Origin: Fredricksoniimonas sp964643325
GTDB lineage: Bacteria; Omnitrophota; Gorgyraeia; Zapsychrales; Fredricksoniimonadaceae
NCBI GenBank assembly: GCA_964643325.1
Contig: CAZXSE010000006.1
Span: forward strand, 5,160-69,159
Length of the DNA stretch: 64,000 nt
Reading direction: 5' to 3'
Position numbers and translations under genes: made by a program. Positions 34,252 to 43,525 of this stretch are shown here, piece after piece; the first letter of the stretch is position 1; the number at the start of each line of letters is the position of its first letter. Under the pieces are notes generated by a model, which did not search any database, was not told where the DNA came from, and saw only the letters and a program-made list of their open reading frames with translations.

Positions 34252-34847
34252 AGAACATTGATATCCAACAACTGCTGGGACGGCTCCGGTCCCTGGACCC
34301 GCGGACACTGCTGGCGCTTTTGATCGCGGCCGCGGTCTTGGTGACGGCGGTGGATGTTCTGGTGATCATGCGGCTGCAGGTCGCCCTGATCAGCCATTTG
34401 GATAAGGGCTCGGTGCAGTTTAAGACGAATATTGACACGCTGGCGGCGAACAAACAGCGCATGGCGCAATTCAGGACCGGGCTTGATCAGGCGCGCGCCA
34501 GGATGCAGGCGTTCAAGGCCATGGTCCATCAGGAGGGCAGCGTGCCCGTGGTCCTTAAGACCATATCGACCATTGCCAATCAGTCCGGGATCAAGATCGA
34601 CCAGCTTGTGCCGCAAAAGAGCGACGGCAAGGTCATTGTTCAGAACGAGGACGGCAGTTATACGGGCCTTGCCATTCTTGTTCGCGCTCGCGGCGGATAT
34701 CATAATCTCGGCCGGTTCCTTGGCCGGCTTGAGCAGGATGGCGTTTTCTGGCAGGTCGATGCGCTGGATATTACGGCGGACAAGATCGACCCGCTGTGGC
34801 ATGTGATCACGCTGCAGCTGAAGATACTGATCCTCGGGGGGAAATGA
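34248..34847 (+). CDS. pilO: Type IV pilus inner-membrane protein PilO
   Basis: A 199-residue protein with one transmembrane helix (about 21-43), a periplasmic coiled coil (about 50-90) and a C-terminal ferredoxin-like domain. Low sequence conservation but the position between pilN and a PilP-like gene, size and topology fit PilO. It overlaps pilN by four bases and shares its stop's last base with the next start. PilN and PilO form the alignment heterodimer linking PilM to the secretin through PilP. Confidence 0.85.
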   Translation: MKNIDIQQLLGRLRSLDPRTLLALLIAAAVLVTAVDVLVIMRLQVALISHLDKGSVQFKTNIDTLAANKQRMAQFRTGLDQARARMQAFKAMVHQEGSVPVVLKTISTIANQSGIKIDQLVPQKSDGKVIVQNEDGSYTGLAILVRARGGYHNLGRFLGRLEQDGVFWQVDALDITADKIDPLWHVITLQLKILILGGK

Positions 34848-35206
34848 TGAGATCCTGTGCCTTGGCATTGGCAGTGCTGATAACGGGAGCCGTGGTGACG
34901 TATGCCGCCTCCGGCGACTTCGCCGCCGACGCAGCCTACGACGATCATGGCGTGCGCGATCCTTTGTTGCCGCTGGTTACGGCCGCAGGAGCGATCGTGA
35001 CCTATGACGCGAATTTTTCTGTTGATGAAATGGCCCTGGAGGGCATCATTACCGATGGCGAAGGCCGTGTTGCTATTATTAACGGCAATATTGTTGAACA
35101 GGGCAAGATGATCGGGCTTTACACGGTCGGCCGCATCGACGACGATCGTGTGATCCTTCTCAAGGACGGCCAGGAATCCGTTCTCCAGTTAAAAAAGGAG
35201 GAATAA
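34847..35206 (+). CDS. pilP: PilP-like pilotin/alignment protein
   Basis: A 119-residue exported protein: signal peptide to about residue 20, a variable linker, and a beta-rich C-terminal half (EGIITDGEGRVAIINGNIVEQG then GRIDDDRVILLKDGQE) that matches the HR-domain pattern of PilP/GspC. No lipobox cysteine is visible, unlike many PilP proteins. GGGGGG lies before ATG 34847. Located directly before the secretin gene with no gap. Confidence 0.8.
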   Translation: MRSCALALAVLITGAVVTYAASGDFAADAAYDDHGVRDPLLPLVTAAGAIVTYDANFSVDEMALEGIITDGEGRVAIINGNIVEQGKMIGLYTVGRIDDDRVILLKDGQESVLQLKKEE

Positions 35207-36658
35207 ATGTCAAGGTTCTTCATGATAATAGCATTGTGCATTGCCTTTGCGGGGCAGTCCCTGGCACAGGAAGCACCGGCGCCGGCTGCCGCGACCGCAG
35301 CGCCCGTTGAAGCCGCGAAGCCCAAGAGCGCGGCCCTTGACCTTGAAGTGAATGAGGCGGGGAATGTTACGTTTGATTTTCGCGACGCGGACATCAAGAA
35401 CGTGCTCAAGGTCCTGGCTTACAAGAGCAAGGTCAATATCATCGCGGGCCCCGAGGTCGTCGGGCTTGTGAATATCCAGCTCAAGAATGTTCCCTGGCAA
35501 AGAGCGCTGGACGTGATCCTTTCGACCTATGGTTACAGCTATGAACAGCGTGGCACCATCATTACGGTCACGACCATTGCCAATATGAAGAAACGCCGTG
35601 AGGATGCCAAGGAGCTTGCCGACCAGCAGGCACTTGCGACACAGACCTTCGTGTTGAATTTCTCGAAAGCCGAGGATGTGGTCAAGTCCATCGACAAGAT
35701 GAAAAGCCTTCGCGGCAGCATCACTTTCGACCAGAGGACCAACTCGGTCATTGTGACCGACGTGGACAATGTCCTTGATTCGGTCGAGGATGTTATTGCG
35801 AGGCTTGATGCGGTCACGCCCCAGATCCTGATCGAGGCGCGCATCATCGAGACGGGGCTTAGCAATTCGGAAGCGCTGGGGATCCAGTGGCCGTCGAGCA
35901 TCAGCGGCGCGGCAACATTCCCTGTCAGGACGCACTCGGCCCCCTGGAACGCGAGAGCGAACCAGTATATGCCGGCCGGAGCATGGGTCAATCCGTCGAT
36001 CGGTGCTGATGGCGCCATTGCCAAGACCATTGATGCTACATCCGCATACTCGATGACCTATGGGACGCTGAGCTTGAGCGCTTTGAGCGCGACCTTGGAT
36101 ATGCTCCAGAGCCGCACGAATACGAATGTGCTTTCCAATCCGAAGATCGTTACGCTGGATAATCAACCTGCCACGATCATTGTGGGTAACAAGTATCCGT
36201 TGCCGAAGTACACGTACAGCAATACGCAGGACAAGGTCATTATTTCCGGCTGGGAATATCTTGATTACGGCCTTACGTTCAAGGTGACCCCGCATATCAA
36301 TGGCAAGGGTGTTATCACGCTTGACGTTGAACCCGAGATCGTGGATTCTTCGTCCACCGTTCCTTTTATTTTTGCGGACGGGGCAGAGCCGACGAACATT
36401 CCCGTGCTGACCAAGGAATCCGCGAAAACGAATGTCATGATCCGCGACGGCGAGACCCTGGTCATCGCCGGGCTGATCAAGGATAAGAAGACCAAGACCA
36501 CGCAAAAAGTGCCGATCCTGGGGAGTATTCCTTTGGTGGGTCTATTGTTCCAGCATAAGGAAGACACCATTATCAAGACCGAGATCGTGATATTTATAAC
36601 CCCGCACATCATCACCATTGACTCGAACCAGGCTGCCGCGGAGGCGCCGGTCAAGTAA
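35207..36658 (+). CDS. pilQ: Type IV pilus secretin PilQ
   Basis: A 483-residue outer-membrane secretin subunit. Signal peptide to about residue 21, an STN/N0 domain (about 50-120, FRDADIKNVLKVLAYKSKVNI), one N1/KH-like domain (about 145-205), then the secretin core (about 215-470) with VLSNPKIVTLDNQPATIIVGNKYP, EPEIVD and the final VPILGSIPLVGLLFQHK. It lacks extra AMIN domains, so it is a short secretin. It immediately follows the PilP-like gene and closes the cluster. Confidence 0.93.
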   Translation: MSRFFMIIALCIAFAGQSLAQEAPAPAAATAAPVEAAKPKSAALDLEVNEAGNVTFDFRDADIKNVLKVLAYKSKVNIIAGPEVVGLVNIQLKNVPWQRALDVILSTYGYSYEQRGTIITVTTIANMKKRREDAKELADQQALATQTFVLNFSKAEDVVKSIDKMKSLRGSITFDQRTNSVIVTDVDNVLDSVEDVIARLDAVTPQILIEARIIETGLSNSEALGIQWPSSISGAATFPVRTHSAPWNARANQYMPAGAWVNPSIGADGAIAKTIDATSAYSMTYGTLSLSALSATLDMLQSRTNTNVLSNPKIVTLDNQPATIIVGNKYPLPKYTYSNTQDKVIISGWEYLDYGLTFKVTPHINGKGVITLDVEPEIVDSSSTVPFIFADGAEPTNIPVLTKESAKTNVMIRDGETLVIAGLIKDKKTKTTQKVPILGSIPLVGLLFQHKEDTIIKTEIVIFITPHIITIDSNQAAAEAPVK

Positions 36659-36695
36659 CGCGGGGCAGAAATCTTTTTTAATTTAAGGAGTTAGT

Positions 36696-37273
36696 GTGTC
36701 CAGAGAGATCCTCATTCACGTGGGCGACGGCGAACGCCGCGTCGCGATCGTCGATAACAAGCGCCTCGACGATTTTTACATCGAGCTTGACCGCCACCGT
36801 TCCAGCCTGAGCAACATTTACAAAGGCAAGGTTGAGTCCATCCTTCCGTCGATCAATGGCGCGTTCGTCAATATCGGCCAGGAGAAGAACGGATTCCTTT
36901 ACCTGACTGACGCGGATCATCCGTATGTCCAGGATTTTGATAACCTCAACGGCCCCGGCACCGGGGTGCAGGGGTTCTTTGATAAATTGCTCAATCGCAA
37001 GCCCAAGGCACCGGCGCCTGTTGAAGGTGCGGTGCCGCCCGCGGAAGGCGCGCCTGCTGTTGAAGGCGCCAAACCCCCGCAGACGGACCAGCAGCGCCAG
37101 GGCGGCCGCGGCCGCGGGCGCGGCGGGCGTCCGCAACCTGGCAAGGACCGGCCGATCCCTTTGAAGAATAACCAGGAGGTCCTGGTCCAGGTCGAGAAAG
37201 ATCCTTTTGGTAACAAAGGTGCCCGCCTGACAACGCATCTGTCCATTCCCGGGCGTTTCGTGGTCTATATGCC
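36696..37273 (+). CDS. rng: Ribonuclease E/G, N-terminal part (cut by gap)
   Basis: Residues 1-192 of an RNase E/G-type endonuclease: an S1 domain beginning SREILIHVGDGERRVAI with NIYKGKVESILPSINGAFVNIGQEKNGFL. Between the S1 strands is an insertion of about 70 residues that is Pro/Ala-rich and then Arg/Gly-rich (GGRGRGRGGR), probably an RNA-binding loop. The start is GTG 36696 with AAGGAG five bases upstream. The catalytic domain is mostly lost in the following gap. Confidence 0.87.
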
Positions 37274-37373
37274 NNNNNNNNNNNNNNNNNNNNNNNNNNN
37301 NNNNNNNNNNNNNNNNNNNNNNNNNNNNNNNNNNNNNNNNNNNNNNNNNNNNNNNNNNNNNNNNNNNNNNNNN
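37274..37373. other. Assembly gap (100 N) inside the RNase E/G gene
   Basis: Exactly 100 N. In RNase E/G about 170 residues normally separate the segment before the gap from the EGVTVIDVNSG motif after it, so about 500 bases are missing rather than 100. Confidence 0.95.
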
Positions 37374-37745
37374 GAGCCGACGGAAGGTGTGACCGTCATT
37401 GATGTTAACAGCGGCCGCTACAAGACATCGGCCTCGCCCGAGGAGGCTGCCTTTAATGTCAACATGGAGGCGGCGCCCGAGATCGCACGCCAGTTGCGCC
37501 TTCGGGACTTGGGAGGCATTATTGTCATTGATTTCATTGATATGTCGCGCGAGGATCACAAGCGCAAGGTCCTGGATATCCTGCGCGCGGAACTGTCCAA
37601 GGACCTGGCCAAGACCGAGGTGAACAAGATCTCGAGCCTGGGGCTTGTCGAGATGACCCGTGAACGGGCGGGCAAGACCATTGAATCATTGAAATTCGCG
37701 GAATGCCCGTATTGCCATGGCCGCGGCCGCGTGCAGATCGATTGA
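37374..37745 (+). CDS. rng: Ribonuclease E/G, C-terminal part
   Basis: The reading frame continues from the gap for 123 residues: EGVTVIDVNSG is the catalytic DNase I-like loop with two metal-binding aspartates, followed by IVIDFIDM and the zinc-link CPYCHGRGR. The protein ends soon after, so it is the short RNase G type without the long degradosome scaffold of RNase E. It is the same gene as 36696-37273. The enzyme matures rRNA and decays mRNA. Confidence 0.88.
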   Translation, partial: EPTEGVTVIDVNSGRYKTSASPEEAAFNVNMEAAPEIARQLRLRDLGGIIVIDFIDMSREDHKRKVLDILRAELSKDLAKTEVNKISSLGLVEMTRERAGKTIESLKFAECPYCHGRGRVQID

Positions 37746-37782
37746 GGTAATATTATTTACTGGTAAAACAAACGCTTTTATA

Positions 37783-37850
37783 TATAATACAGCGTCTTTC
37801 AGGCAAAGAATTATTTTATAGATCGTAGGGGCCGAGCTGGTCTCGGCCCG
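37783..37850 (+). promoter_or_regulatory. Leader of rplU: -10 box and hairpin
   Basis: TATAAT at 37783-37788 has no good -35 partner. Downstream, GGGCCGAG / CTCGGCCC (37829-37836 and 37842-37849) forms an 8-bp hairpin in the leader, without a T tract. It could be a ribosomal-protein L21 binding leader, which is inferred from position only. Confidence 0.35.
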
Positions 37851-37886
37851 TAATGTAGGGTTCAAGGACAATACCGGAGGTAGTTT

Positions 37887-38201
37887 ATGTACGCAGTTAT
37901 TCAGGTGGGCTCTTTTCAGTTCAAGGTCGCAGAAGGCGATATGATCGATGCCCCCAAGCTTGATAGCGAGATCGGCAAGACATTCGACGTGACGGATGTG
38001 CTCCTTGTTGCCGACGGAGACACGGTCCTCGTGGGCGATCCTTTCGTCAAGGGCGCCAAGGTCGCGGTCAAGGTCGTCCGGCATCTTCTTGATGAGAAAG
38101 ACATCAGCTTCAAGTTCAAGAAGCGCAAGGACGCGCGCAAGACCATCGGTCATCGCCAGCAGTTAACGGCGCTCAATATCGTCAAGATCACGGCGAAGTA
38201 A
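37887..38201 (+). CDS. rplU: Ribosomal protein bL21
   Basis: 104 residues, standard L21 length. The YAVIQVGSFQFKV opening and the FKKRKDARKTIGHRQQLT C-terminal segment identify it. GGAGG is six to eight bases before ATG 37887. The gene for bL27 (rpmA), which normally follows rplU, is absent: obg starts nine bases after the rplU stop. Confidence 0.95.
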   Translation: MYAVIQVGSFQFKVAEGDMIDAPKLDSEIGKTFDVTDVLLVADGDTVLVGDPFVKGAKVAVKVVRHLLDEKDISFKFKKRKDARKTIGHRQQLTALNIVKITAK

Positions 38202-38210
38202 GCCTCGCCC

Positions 38211-39191
38211 ATGGCCTTCGTCGATACCGCACGGATCCAGGTCAAAGCAGGCGGCGGCGGCAAAGGTTGCGAAAGCCACTACCGCGACCTGTGGATGCGT
38301 TATCCGCGCGCGGACGGCGGCGATGGCGGCAACGGCGGCAGCATTATCTTCGTCGCCGATCCTCACATTCAAACACTTCTGGACTACCGGTTCAAACAGC
38401 ATTATCAGGGCGAGCGCGGCGGTCATGGTTCGAGCAAGGGCAAGACAGGCCGCTCGGGCGATGACTGCATCCTGCGCGTGCCCGTGGGCACGGTGTTATG
38501 GGATGACGAGACAGGCCTGCTGATCAGGGACTTTTCGACGCCCGGCGAGCAGGTCATTGTGGCCAAAGGCGGCAAGGGCGGCATCGGCAACCAGCGCCGC
38601 AAGACCGTTGTCCCTCCGACGGCGCCCGAAGAGAAAACGATCCGGCTCGAGCTGAAGCTCATCGCGGACGCGGGCCTGGTGGGTTTTCCGAACGCCGGAA
38701 AATCGACGATCATCAATAATATTTCCAAGGTAAAGTCCAAGATCGCCAATTATCCGTTCACCACCAAGAGCCCGGTGCTGGGGATCGTGGAGACGGATGA
38801 GTTCAATTTCATCGTTGCTGACCTTCCCGGGCTCATCGAAGGCGCGCATCTGGGCAAGGGCCTGGGGCACAAGTTCCTCAAGCACGCCGAGCGCACCAAG
38901 ATCCTGGTGCAGGTCATTGACATGGCCGGCACCGAGGAAAGGGACCCGCTGGAGGATTACGAGAACATCGTGTTCGAGCTCGAGCAGTACAGCGATCTGT
39001 TGGCGCACAAAAAACGCATTGTCGTAGCCAACAAGATGGACCTGCCGGACGCAAAAAAACATTTAAAGCGTTTTAAAAAGAAGTATGATGTGAATATCAT
39101 CCAGGTCTCGGCGCTTGAGCATAAGGGCATCGAAGCGTTGGTCGAGGAAATGGTGCGGATCCTTAAAACAACGGTGCAGGCCGCTGACTAG
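38211..39191 (+). CDS. obg: Obg/CgtA ribosome-assembly GTPase
   Basis: 326 residues: the glycine-rich Obg fold (about 1-158) with GGGGKGCESHYRD and GSSKGKTGRSGDDC, then the G domain with GFPNAGKST (about 160-168), DLPGLIEGAH and NKMD. Obg binds the 50S precursor and links growth to GTP/ppGpp. There is no C-terminal OCT domain. No clear ribosome-binding site precedes ATG 38211. Confidence 0.95.
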   Translation: MAFVDTARIQVKAGGGGKGCESHYRDLWMRYPRADGGDGGNGGSIIFVADPHIQTLLDYRFKQHYQGERGGHGSSKGKTGRSGDDCILRVPVGTVLWDDETGLLIRDFSTPGEQVIVAKGGKGGIGNQRRKTVVPPTAPEEKTIRLELKLIADAGLVGFPNAGKSTIINNISKVKSKIANYPFTTKSPVLGIVETDEFNFIVADLPGLIEGAHLGKGLGHKFLKHAERTKILVQVIDMAGTEERDPLEDYENIVFELEQYSDLLAHKKRIVVANKMDLPDAKKHLKRFKKKYDVNIIQVSALEHKGIEALVEEMVRILKTTVQAAD

Positions 39192-39215
39192 GCTTGCCGC
39201 GACAGGGTTGTTGTC

Positions 39216-40016
39216 ATGAAAAGAGAATTCCCCCGCAAACTACAGCGCGTTGTTATCAAGGTGGGTTCCAGCCTTCTGGCGGATGCCATGATGAAGCCGC
39301 ATACGGCATCGCTCAAGTCCCTGGTCACGCAGATCTGCGACCTTCAGGATAAAGGGATCGAGGCGGTGTTCGTCAGTTCCGGCGCGATCGCGCTGGGCCT
39401 GGGCGAGTTGGGCGAACGCGCGCGTCCGACGGATACGCCGTCATTGCAGGCCGCGGCGTCCATCGGGCAGGCGCTCCTCATGCGGCTTTACGGCGATCTT
39501 TTCAAGAAAAGGGACCGTACCTGCGCGCAGATCCTTTTGACCTGGGACGATTTTAATACGGATGTGCGCCGGCGCAACGCGCGTAATACGCTCAATGTCC
39601 TTTTAGGGCGCGGGGTGACACCGGTCATCAATGAGAACGACACGATCGCGACCGAAGAGATCAAGTTCGGCGATAATGACAAACTTTCCGCCATGGTGGC
39701 GGCGATGGTGAAGGCGGATCTGTTGATCATGCTTTCGGATGTGGACGGGCTTTACAAGAAAGAAGGCGGCAAGCTGACCGCCAAGTTCGATGAGGTGGGG
39801 GCGATCACCGACGATATCAGGCGCATGGCGGGCGGCGCGCGCGATCATAATATCTCCAAAGGCGGCATGATCACCAAGATCAACGCGGTCGAGATCGCGG
39901 CGCAGGCGTCCGTGCCGTGTGTTATTGCCAACGGGCAGACGCCTGATGTTATCCGCCGGATCGTGCTGGAGCGGGAAGTGCTGGGCACCTATTTTGCCGG
40001 GAACAAAAGCAAATGA
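39216..40016 (+). CDS. proB: Glutamate 5-kinase (no PUA domain)
   Basis: 266 residues of the amino acid kinase fold: VIKVGSSLL (about 14-22), VSSGAIALG, INENDTIAT and NDKLSA are the expected motifs. The C-terminal PUA domain found in E. coli ProB (367 residues) is missing; shorter ProB enzymes occur elsewhere. It makes glutamyl phosphate for proline synthesis with ProA. Its stop overlaps the proA start by four bases. Confidence 0.93.
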   Translation: MKREFPRKLQRVVIKVGSSLLADAMMKPHTASLKSLVTQICDLQDKGIEAVFVSSGAIALGLGELGERARPTDTPSLQAAASIGQALLMRLYGDLFKKRDRTCAQILLTWDDFNTDVRRRNARNTLNVLLGRGVTPVINENDTIATEEIKFGDNDKLSAMVAAMVKADLLIMLSDVDGLYKKEGGKLTAKFDEVGAITDDIRRMAGGARDHNISKGGMITKINAVEIAAQASVPCVIANGQTPDVIRRIVLEREVLGTYFAGNKSK

Positions 40017-41098
40017 ACATTCAAGAACTCATCTTAAGACAGGTTAAAGAAGCCAAAGCCGCGGCTTTGCAGCTGGCCCTTGTTGCGACGAAGGACAAGG
40101 ATGCCGCGCTTAAAGGCATGGCCCGGGCTTTATGGGCGCAGCGCGCCTCTATTATTAGAGAGAATGCCAAAGACGTGGCGGCAGGCAAGAAGGCCGGGAT
40201 GTCCGCCGCGCTTATTGACCGCCTGACGCTCAACGAAGGCCGCGTCAAGGCCATGGTCAACGGGATCCTGGATGCCGTGAAGCTTAAAGATCCGGTGGGC
40301 AAGGTGCTGGAGCTGCGCAAGCGCCCTAACGGCCTGCGCATCGCGAAAGTGTCAACGCCCATCGGCGTGGTCGGCATCATTTATGAGTCGCGTCCGAATG
40401 TGACCGCGGATTGCGCCGCACTGTGCCTGAAATCCGGCAATGCGGTCATTCTTAGAGGCGGCAAAGAAGCCATCCATTCGAACAATGCCATTTACAAGGC
40501 CTTGCGCTCGGCGCTGGCAAGAACCAAGGTCCCGTCCGGGGCGCTTCAGTTCATTGCCGTGACAGACCGCGCGGCCGTGACAGAATTATTGAAGATGGAC
40601 GCGTGGGTTGATGTGATCGTTCCCAGAGGCGGCGAGGGGCTGATCCGTTTTGTGGCAGAGAACTCGCGCATTCCCGTCGTGAAACATTACAAGGGCGTGT
40701 GCCATATTTATGTGAGCGATAAGGCGGACTTAAAGAAGGCCGCGGATATCTGCATGAACGCGAAGGTCCAGCGTCCGGGTGTGTGTAATGCCATGGAAAA
40801 GATGCTGGTCCATGAGAAGGTGGCGAAGGCATTCCTGCCTGTCATGATCGCGCGCCTGCGTGCGGCGAACGTCGAGATCCGCGGCGATGAAGCCGTGCGC
40901 CGCATTGTCACGGATGTGAAGAAGGCGTCCGCACAGGACTGGTATGAAGAATACCTGGACCTTATCCTGACGGTCAAGGTCGTCAAGAATGTCAGCGAGG
41001 CCGTTGCGCATATCAATAAATACGGTTCACGTCATTCGGATGCGATCGTGACGAAAGACAAGAAAGAAGCCGAGGCGTTCCTGGATGGCGTTGACGCG
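40013..41098 (+). CDS. proA: Gamma-glutamyl phosphate reductase, 3' end lost in gap
   Basis: The first 362 residues of ProA, which is usually about 415 long. Rossmann and catalytic features are present: IGVVGIIYESRPNVT, the GGKEAIHSN loop, and catalytic cysteine in VCNAMEKMLVHE (about residue 263). About 50 C-terminal residues lie in the gap. It reduces glutamyl 5-phosphate to the semialdehyde, the second proline step. Confidence 0.93.
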
Positions 41099-41198
41099 NN
41101 NNNNNNNNNNNNNNNNNNNNNNNNNNNNNNNNNNNNNNNNNNNNNNNNNNNNNNNNNNNNNNNNNNNNNNNNNNNNNNNNNNNNNNNNNNNNNNNNNN
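41099..41198. other. Assembly gap (100 N) between proA and nadD
   Basis: Exactly 100 N. The missing ends of ProA (about 50 residues) and NadD (about 35-40) need more than 250 bases, so the N run underestimates the gap. Confidence 0.95.
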
Positions 41199-41654
41199 CA
41201 GCCGCCGCACAAGCGCACTTCGACATTTTTTTCGGTCGAGGATCGCATTGCCATGGTGCGCCTGGCTGTGGCTTATAATTCGTCGTTCGAGGTCTCGGAT
41301 TACGAGGTTAACAAGGGCGGCCGTTCGTATTCGGTCGATACGGTCAGGCATTTCAAAGAACTTTATCCCGCGCCCGCGAAACTTTATTTCATCGTCGGAG
41401 GGGATGCGATCAACCAGATCCACACCTGGAAGGACATTGAGCTGATCAAGAAGATGTGCACGTTCGTCTCGGTCAACCGGCCAGGGTATCCGCGGGGGCT
41501 GGCCAAGCTCAAGTATCGCGCGGTGACCATGCACGGGATCGACATGTCATCGACCGAGATCCGCAAACGGCTCGAGCAAGAGCGCTCGATACAATATCTT
41601 GTTCCTGAGAGCGTCCTGGGTTATATCAGGGAACACCGCCTGGCCAAGACATAA
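41199..41654 (+). CDS. nadD: Nicotinate-nucleotide adenylyltransferase, 5' end lost in gap
   Basis: The C-terminal 151 residues of NadD, beginning at the PPHK motif; the nucleotide-binding GGTFDPIH motif is in the gap. FIVGGDAI (with the conserved aspartate), WKD and the C-terminal SSTEIRKRL signature are present. It makes deamido-NAD from nicotinate mononucleotide and ATP. A rsfS gene, frequently next to nadD, is not present. Confidence 0.92.
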   Translation, partial: QPPHKRTSTFFSVEDRIAMVRLAVAYNSSFEVSDYEVNKGGRSYSVDTVRHFKELYPAPAKLYFIVGGDAINQIHTWKDIELIKKMCTFVSVNRPGYPRGLAKLKYRAVTMHGIDMSSTEIRKRLEQERSIQYLVPESVLGYIREHRLAKT

Positions 41655-41665
41655 GGAGATCCGTT

Positions 41666-42088
41666 ATGACCCTAAGCGCATCCAATATGAAGGTTTCCGA
41701 GATCATGTCCAAGACCGTGCTGACGGCGCTGGGCGATAGTTCCATTTATACAGTTGCGGCCAAGATGGCGGCGCTCAATGTCGGGGCGATCGTGATCACC
41801 GGTCCCGGGGATGAGGTGATCGGAATACTGACCGAGCGCGACCTGATGAACAAGGTCGTTGCCAAGGGCGTCAATACCCACCTGGTCCAGATCAAGGGGG
41901 TCATGACAAAAGCGCCGACCGTTATCGATGCTGATGAGAGCGTTGCGACGGCTTATAAGATGTTCCAGGAAAGTTCGTTCCGCCATCTGCCTGTTGTTGA
42001 CAAGAACAATAAACTGGTCGGGATGTTGTCGTTGAAGGACATCGCCAAGGCTGGTGTTGAGTTGCTGGGAAAACCAAAAGGAGAGTAA
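41666..42088 (+). CDS. CBS-domain pair protein
   Basis: A 140-residue protein made of two CBS domains (about 10-65 and 75-132): VSEIMSKTVLTA, VGAIVIT, GILTERDLMNKV and then VMTKAPTVIDADES, FRHLPVVD, LVGMLSLKDI. It would bind adenine nucleotides as a small regulatory protein; the partner is unknown. AAGGAG precedes ATG 41666. Lies between nadD and a phosphohexomutase gene. Confidence 0.9.
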   Translation: MTLSASNMKVSEIMSKTVLTALGDSSIYTVAAKMAALNVGAIVITGPGDEVIGILTERDLMNKVVAKGVNTHLVQIKGVMTKAPTVIDADESVATAYKMFQESSFRHLPVVDKNNKLVGMLSLKDIAKAGVELLGKPKGE

Positions 42089-42094
42089 CGGTAT

Positions 42095-43522
42095 ATGAGC
42101 AGTAATTTCAAGGATGTCATCAAGTTCGGCACCGACGGCTGGAGGGCGGTCATTGCCGATACGTTCACTTTCGAAAATCTCGAATTCCTGGCTCAGGCAT
42201 TCGCCGTATGGGTCAAGAAAGACGCGAAGCGTATCGCCGGAGAGCCGCTGCGCGTGGTCATCGGTTATGACAACCGTTTTCTTTCAAAAGAATTTTCCGA
42301 GACGACCGCGTGCGTTCTGGTCGCCAATGGCATTGATGTTATCCTTGCCGATTCTTCATTGCCGACACCGGCCGTGAGCCTGGCCGGTCGTGACAGGAAA
42401 TGCGTGGCCGGTGTTGTGATCACCGCGAGCCACAATCCGCCGGAGTACAACGGCTTCAAGATCAAAACCGCCGAGGGCGGCGGTGCGGGCAAGAACATCA
42501 CGGACGTGGTCGAAGGGTATCTTGGTGTTGAACCTGTGCAGAAGATGGCGTTCAAGAAAGCTGTTGCCGACGGGAAGATCACGGTCGTGGACCTGAAAAA
42601 AGATTATCTGAAATTCATCAAGGGGTATGTGAACCTAAAGAAGATCAAGGCCGCGAAGTTCCGCGTGGTGCAGGATGTCATGCACGGCTCGGGCGGGACA
42701 TTGCTGGCGCAGGTGCTGGAAGGTTCAAAGATCCGCCTGGAACTTTTACGCTCGGATGTTAACCCGGGTTTCGGGAATTCCCGTCCCGAGCCTTTGCCGC
42801 AGTATCTTGGCGGGCTTATCGCGAAGATGAAGAAAGAAAAGATCGACCTGGGCCTGGTGCTCGACGGGGACGCGGACCGCATCGCGGCGGTGCTTCCCGG
42901 CGGGGAATTCCTTTCGCCCCAGAAGATCCTGGCGCTATTGGCGCTCCATTTGCACAAGAACCGCGGCATCAAGGGCGGGGTGGTCAAGACCATTTGCGGC
43001 ACGGCCATGATCGACAATATGTGCAAGGACAAGGGCATTAAGTTGTATGAAACCCCGGTCGGGTTCAAATATATTTCAGACCTGATGCTTAATGAGAAGA
43101 TCATTGCCGGCGGTGAAGAGGCTGGCGGCATGGGCCTTCCGAACTATATTCCCGAGCGTGACGGCATCCTGGCTGGATTGCTGCTCTTGGAGATGATGGT
43201 CTATGAAAAGAAGAACATCGGCAAGATCCTCGCCGAGGTTGAGAAGAAATACGGCCGTTATTATTACGACAAGACCAGCATTTCGCTGAAACAAAAGGTT
43301 AAGACCCTTGACCCTGTCAAGAAGATGACGTCGGTCATGGGCAAGAAGGTCGTGGCCGTGAAGGATTATGACGGCGTGAAGCTTGAACTCGCTGATGACA
43401 GCTGGATCATGGTGCGCGCCTCCGGCACCGAGCCGATCCTGCGCGCTTACGCGGAGTCTAAAAGCCCGAAGCGCACCAAAGCACTTTTGAATTACGCGCT
43501 GGAGTTGGCGAAGACCCTGTAA
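42095..43522 (+). CDS. Phosphoglucomutase/phosphomannomutase
   Basis: A 475-residue cytoplasmic alpha-D-phosphohexomutase. FGTDGWRA (about 10-17) opens domain 1; TASHNPPEYNGFK holds the phosphoserine (about residue 111); DGDADR (about 256) is the metal loop; GGEEAGGMG the sugar loop; RASGTEP (about 443) the phosphate loop. Substrate (glucose or mannose phosphate) cannot be settled from sequence. AAAGGAG is present before ATG 42095. It is only distantly related to the exported mutase domain at 10192. Confidence 0.92.
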   Translation: MSSNFKDVIKFGTDGWRAVIADTFTFENLEFLAQAFAVWVKKDAKRIAGEPLRVVIGYDNRFLSKEFSETTACVLVANGIDVILADSSLPTPAVSLAGRDRKCVAGVVITASHNPPEYNGFKIKTAEGGGAGKNITDVVEGYLGVEPVQKMAFKKAVADGKITVVDLKKDYLKFIKGYVNLKKIKAAKFRVVQDVMHGSGGTLLAQVLEGSKIRLELLRSDVNPGFGNSRPEPLPQYLGGLIAKMKKEKIDLGLVLDGDADRIAAVLPGGEFLSPQKILALLALHLHKNRGIKGGVVKTICGTAMIDNMCKDKGIKLYETPVGFKYISDLMLNEKIIAGGEEAGGMGLPNYIPERDGILAGLLLLEMMVYEKKNIGKILAEVEKKYGRYYYDKTSISLKQKVKTLDPVKKMTSVMGKKVVAVKDYDGVKLELADDSWIMVRASGTEPILRAYAESKSPKRTKALLNYALELAKTL

Positions 43523-43525
43523 GTG

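Noticed and set aside
41099..41278. Extension of proA past the gap
   Set aside because: The residues after the gap in that frame do not match ProA; the real gene after the gap is nadD in another frame.
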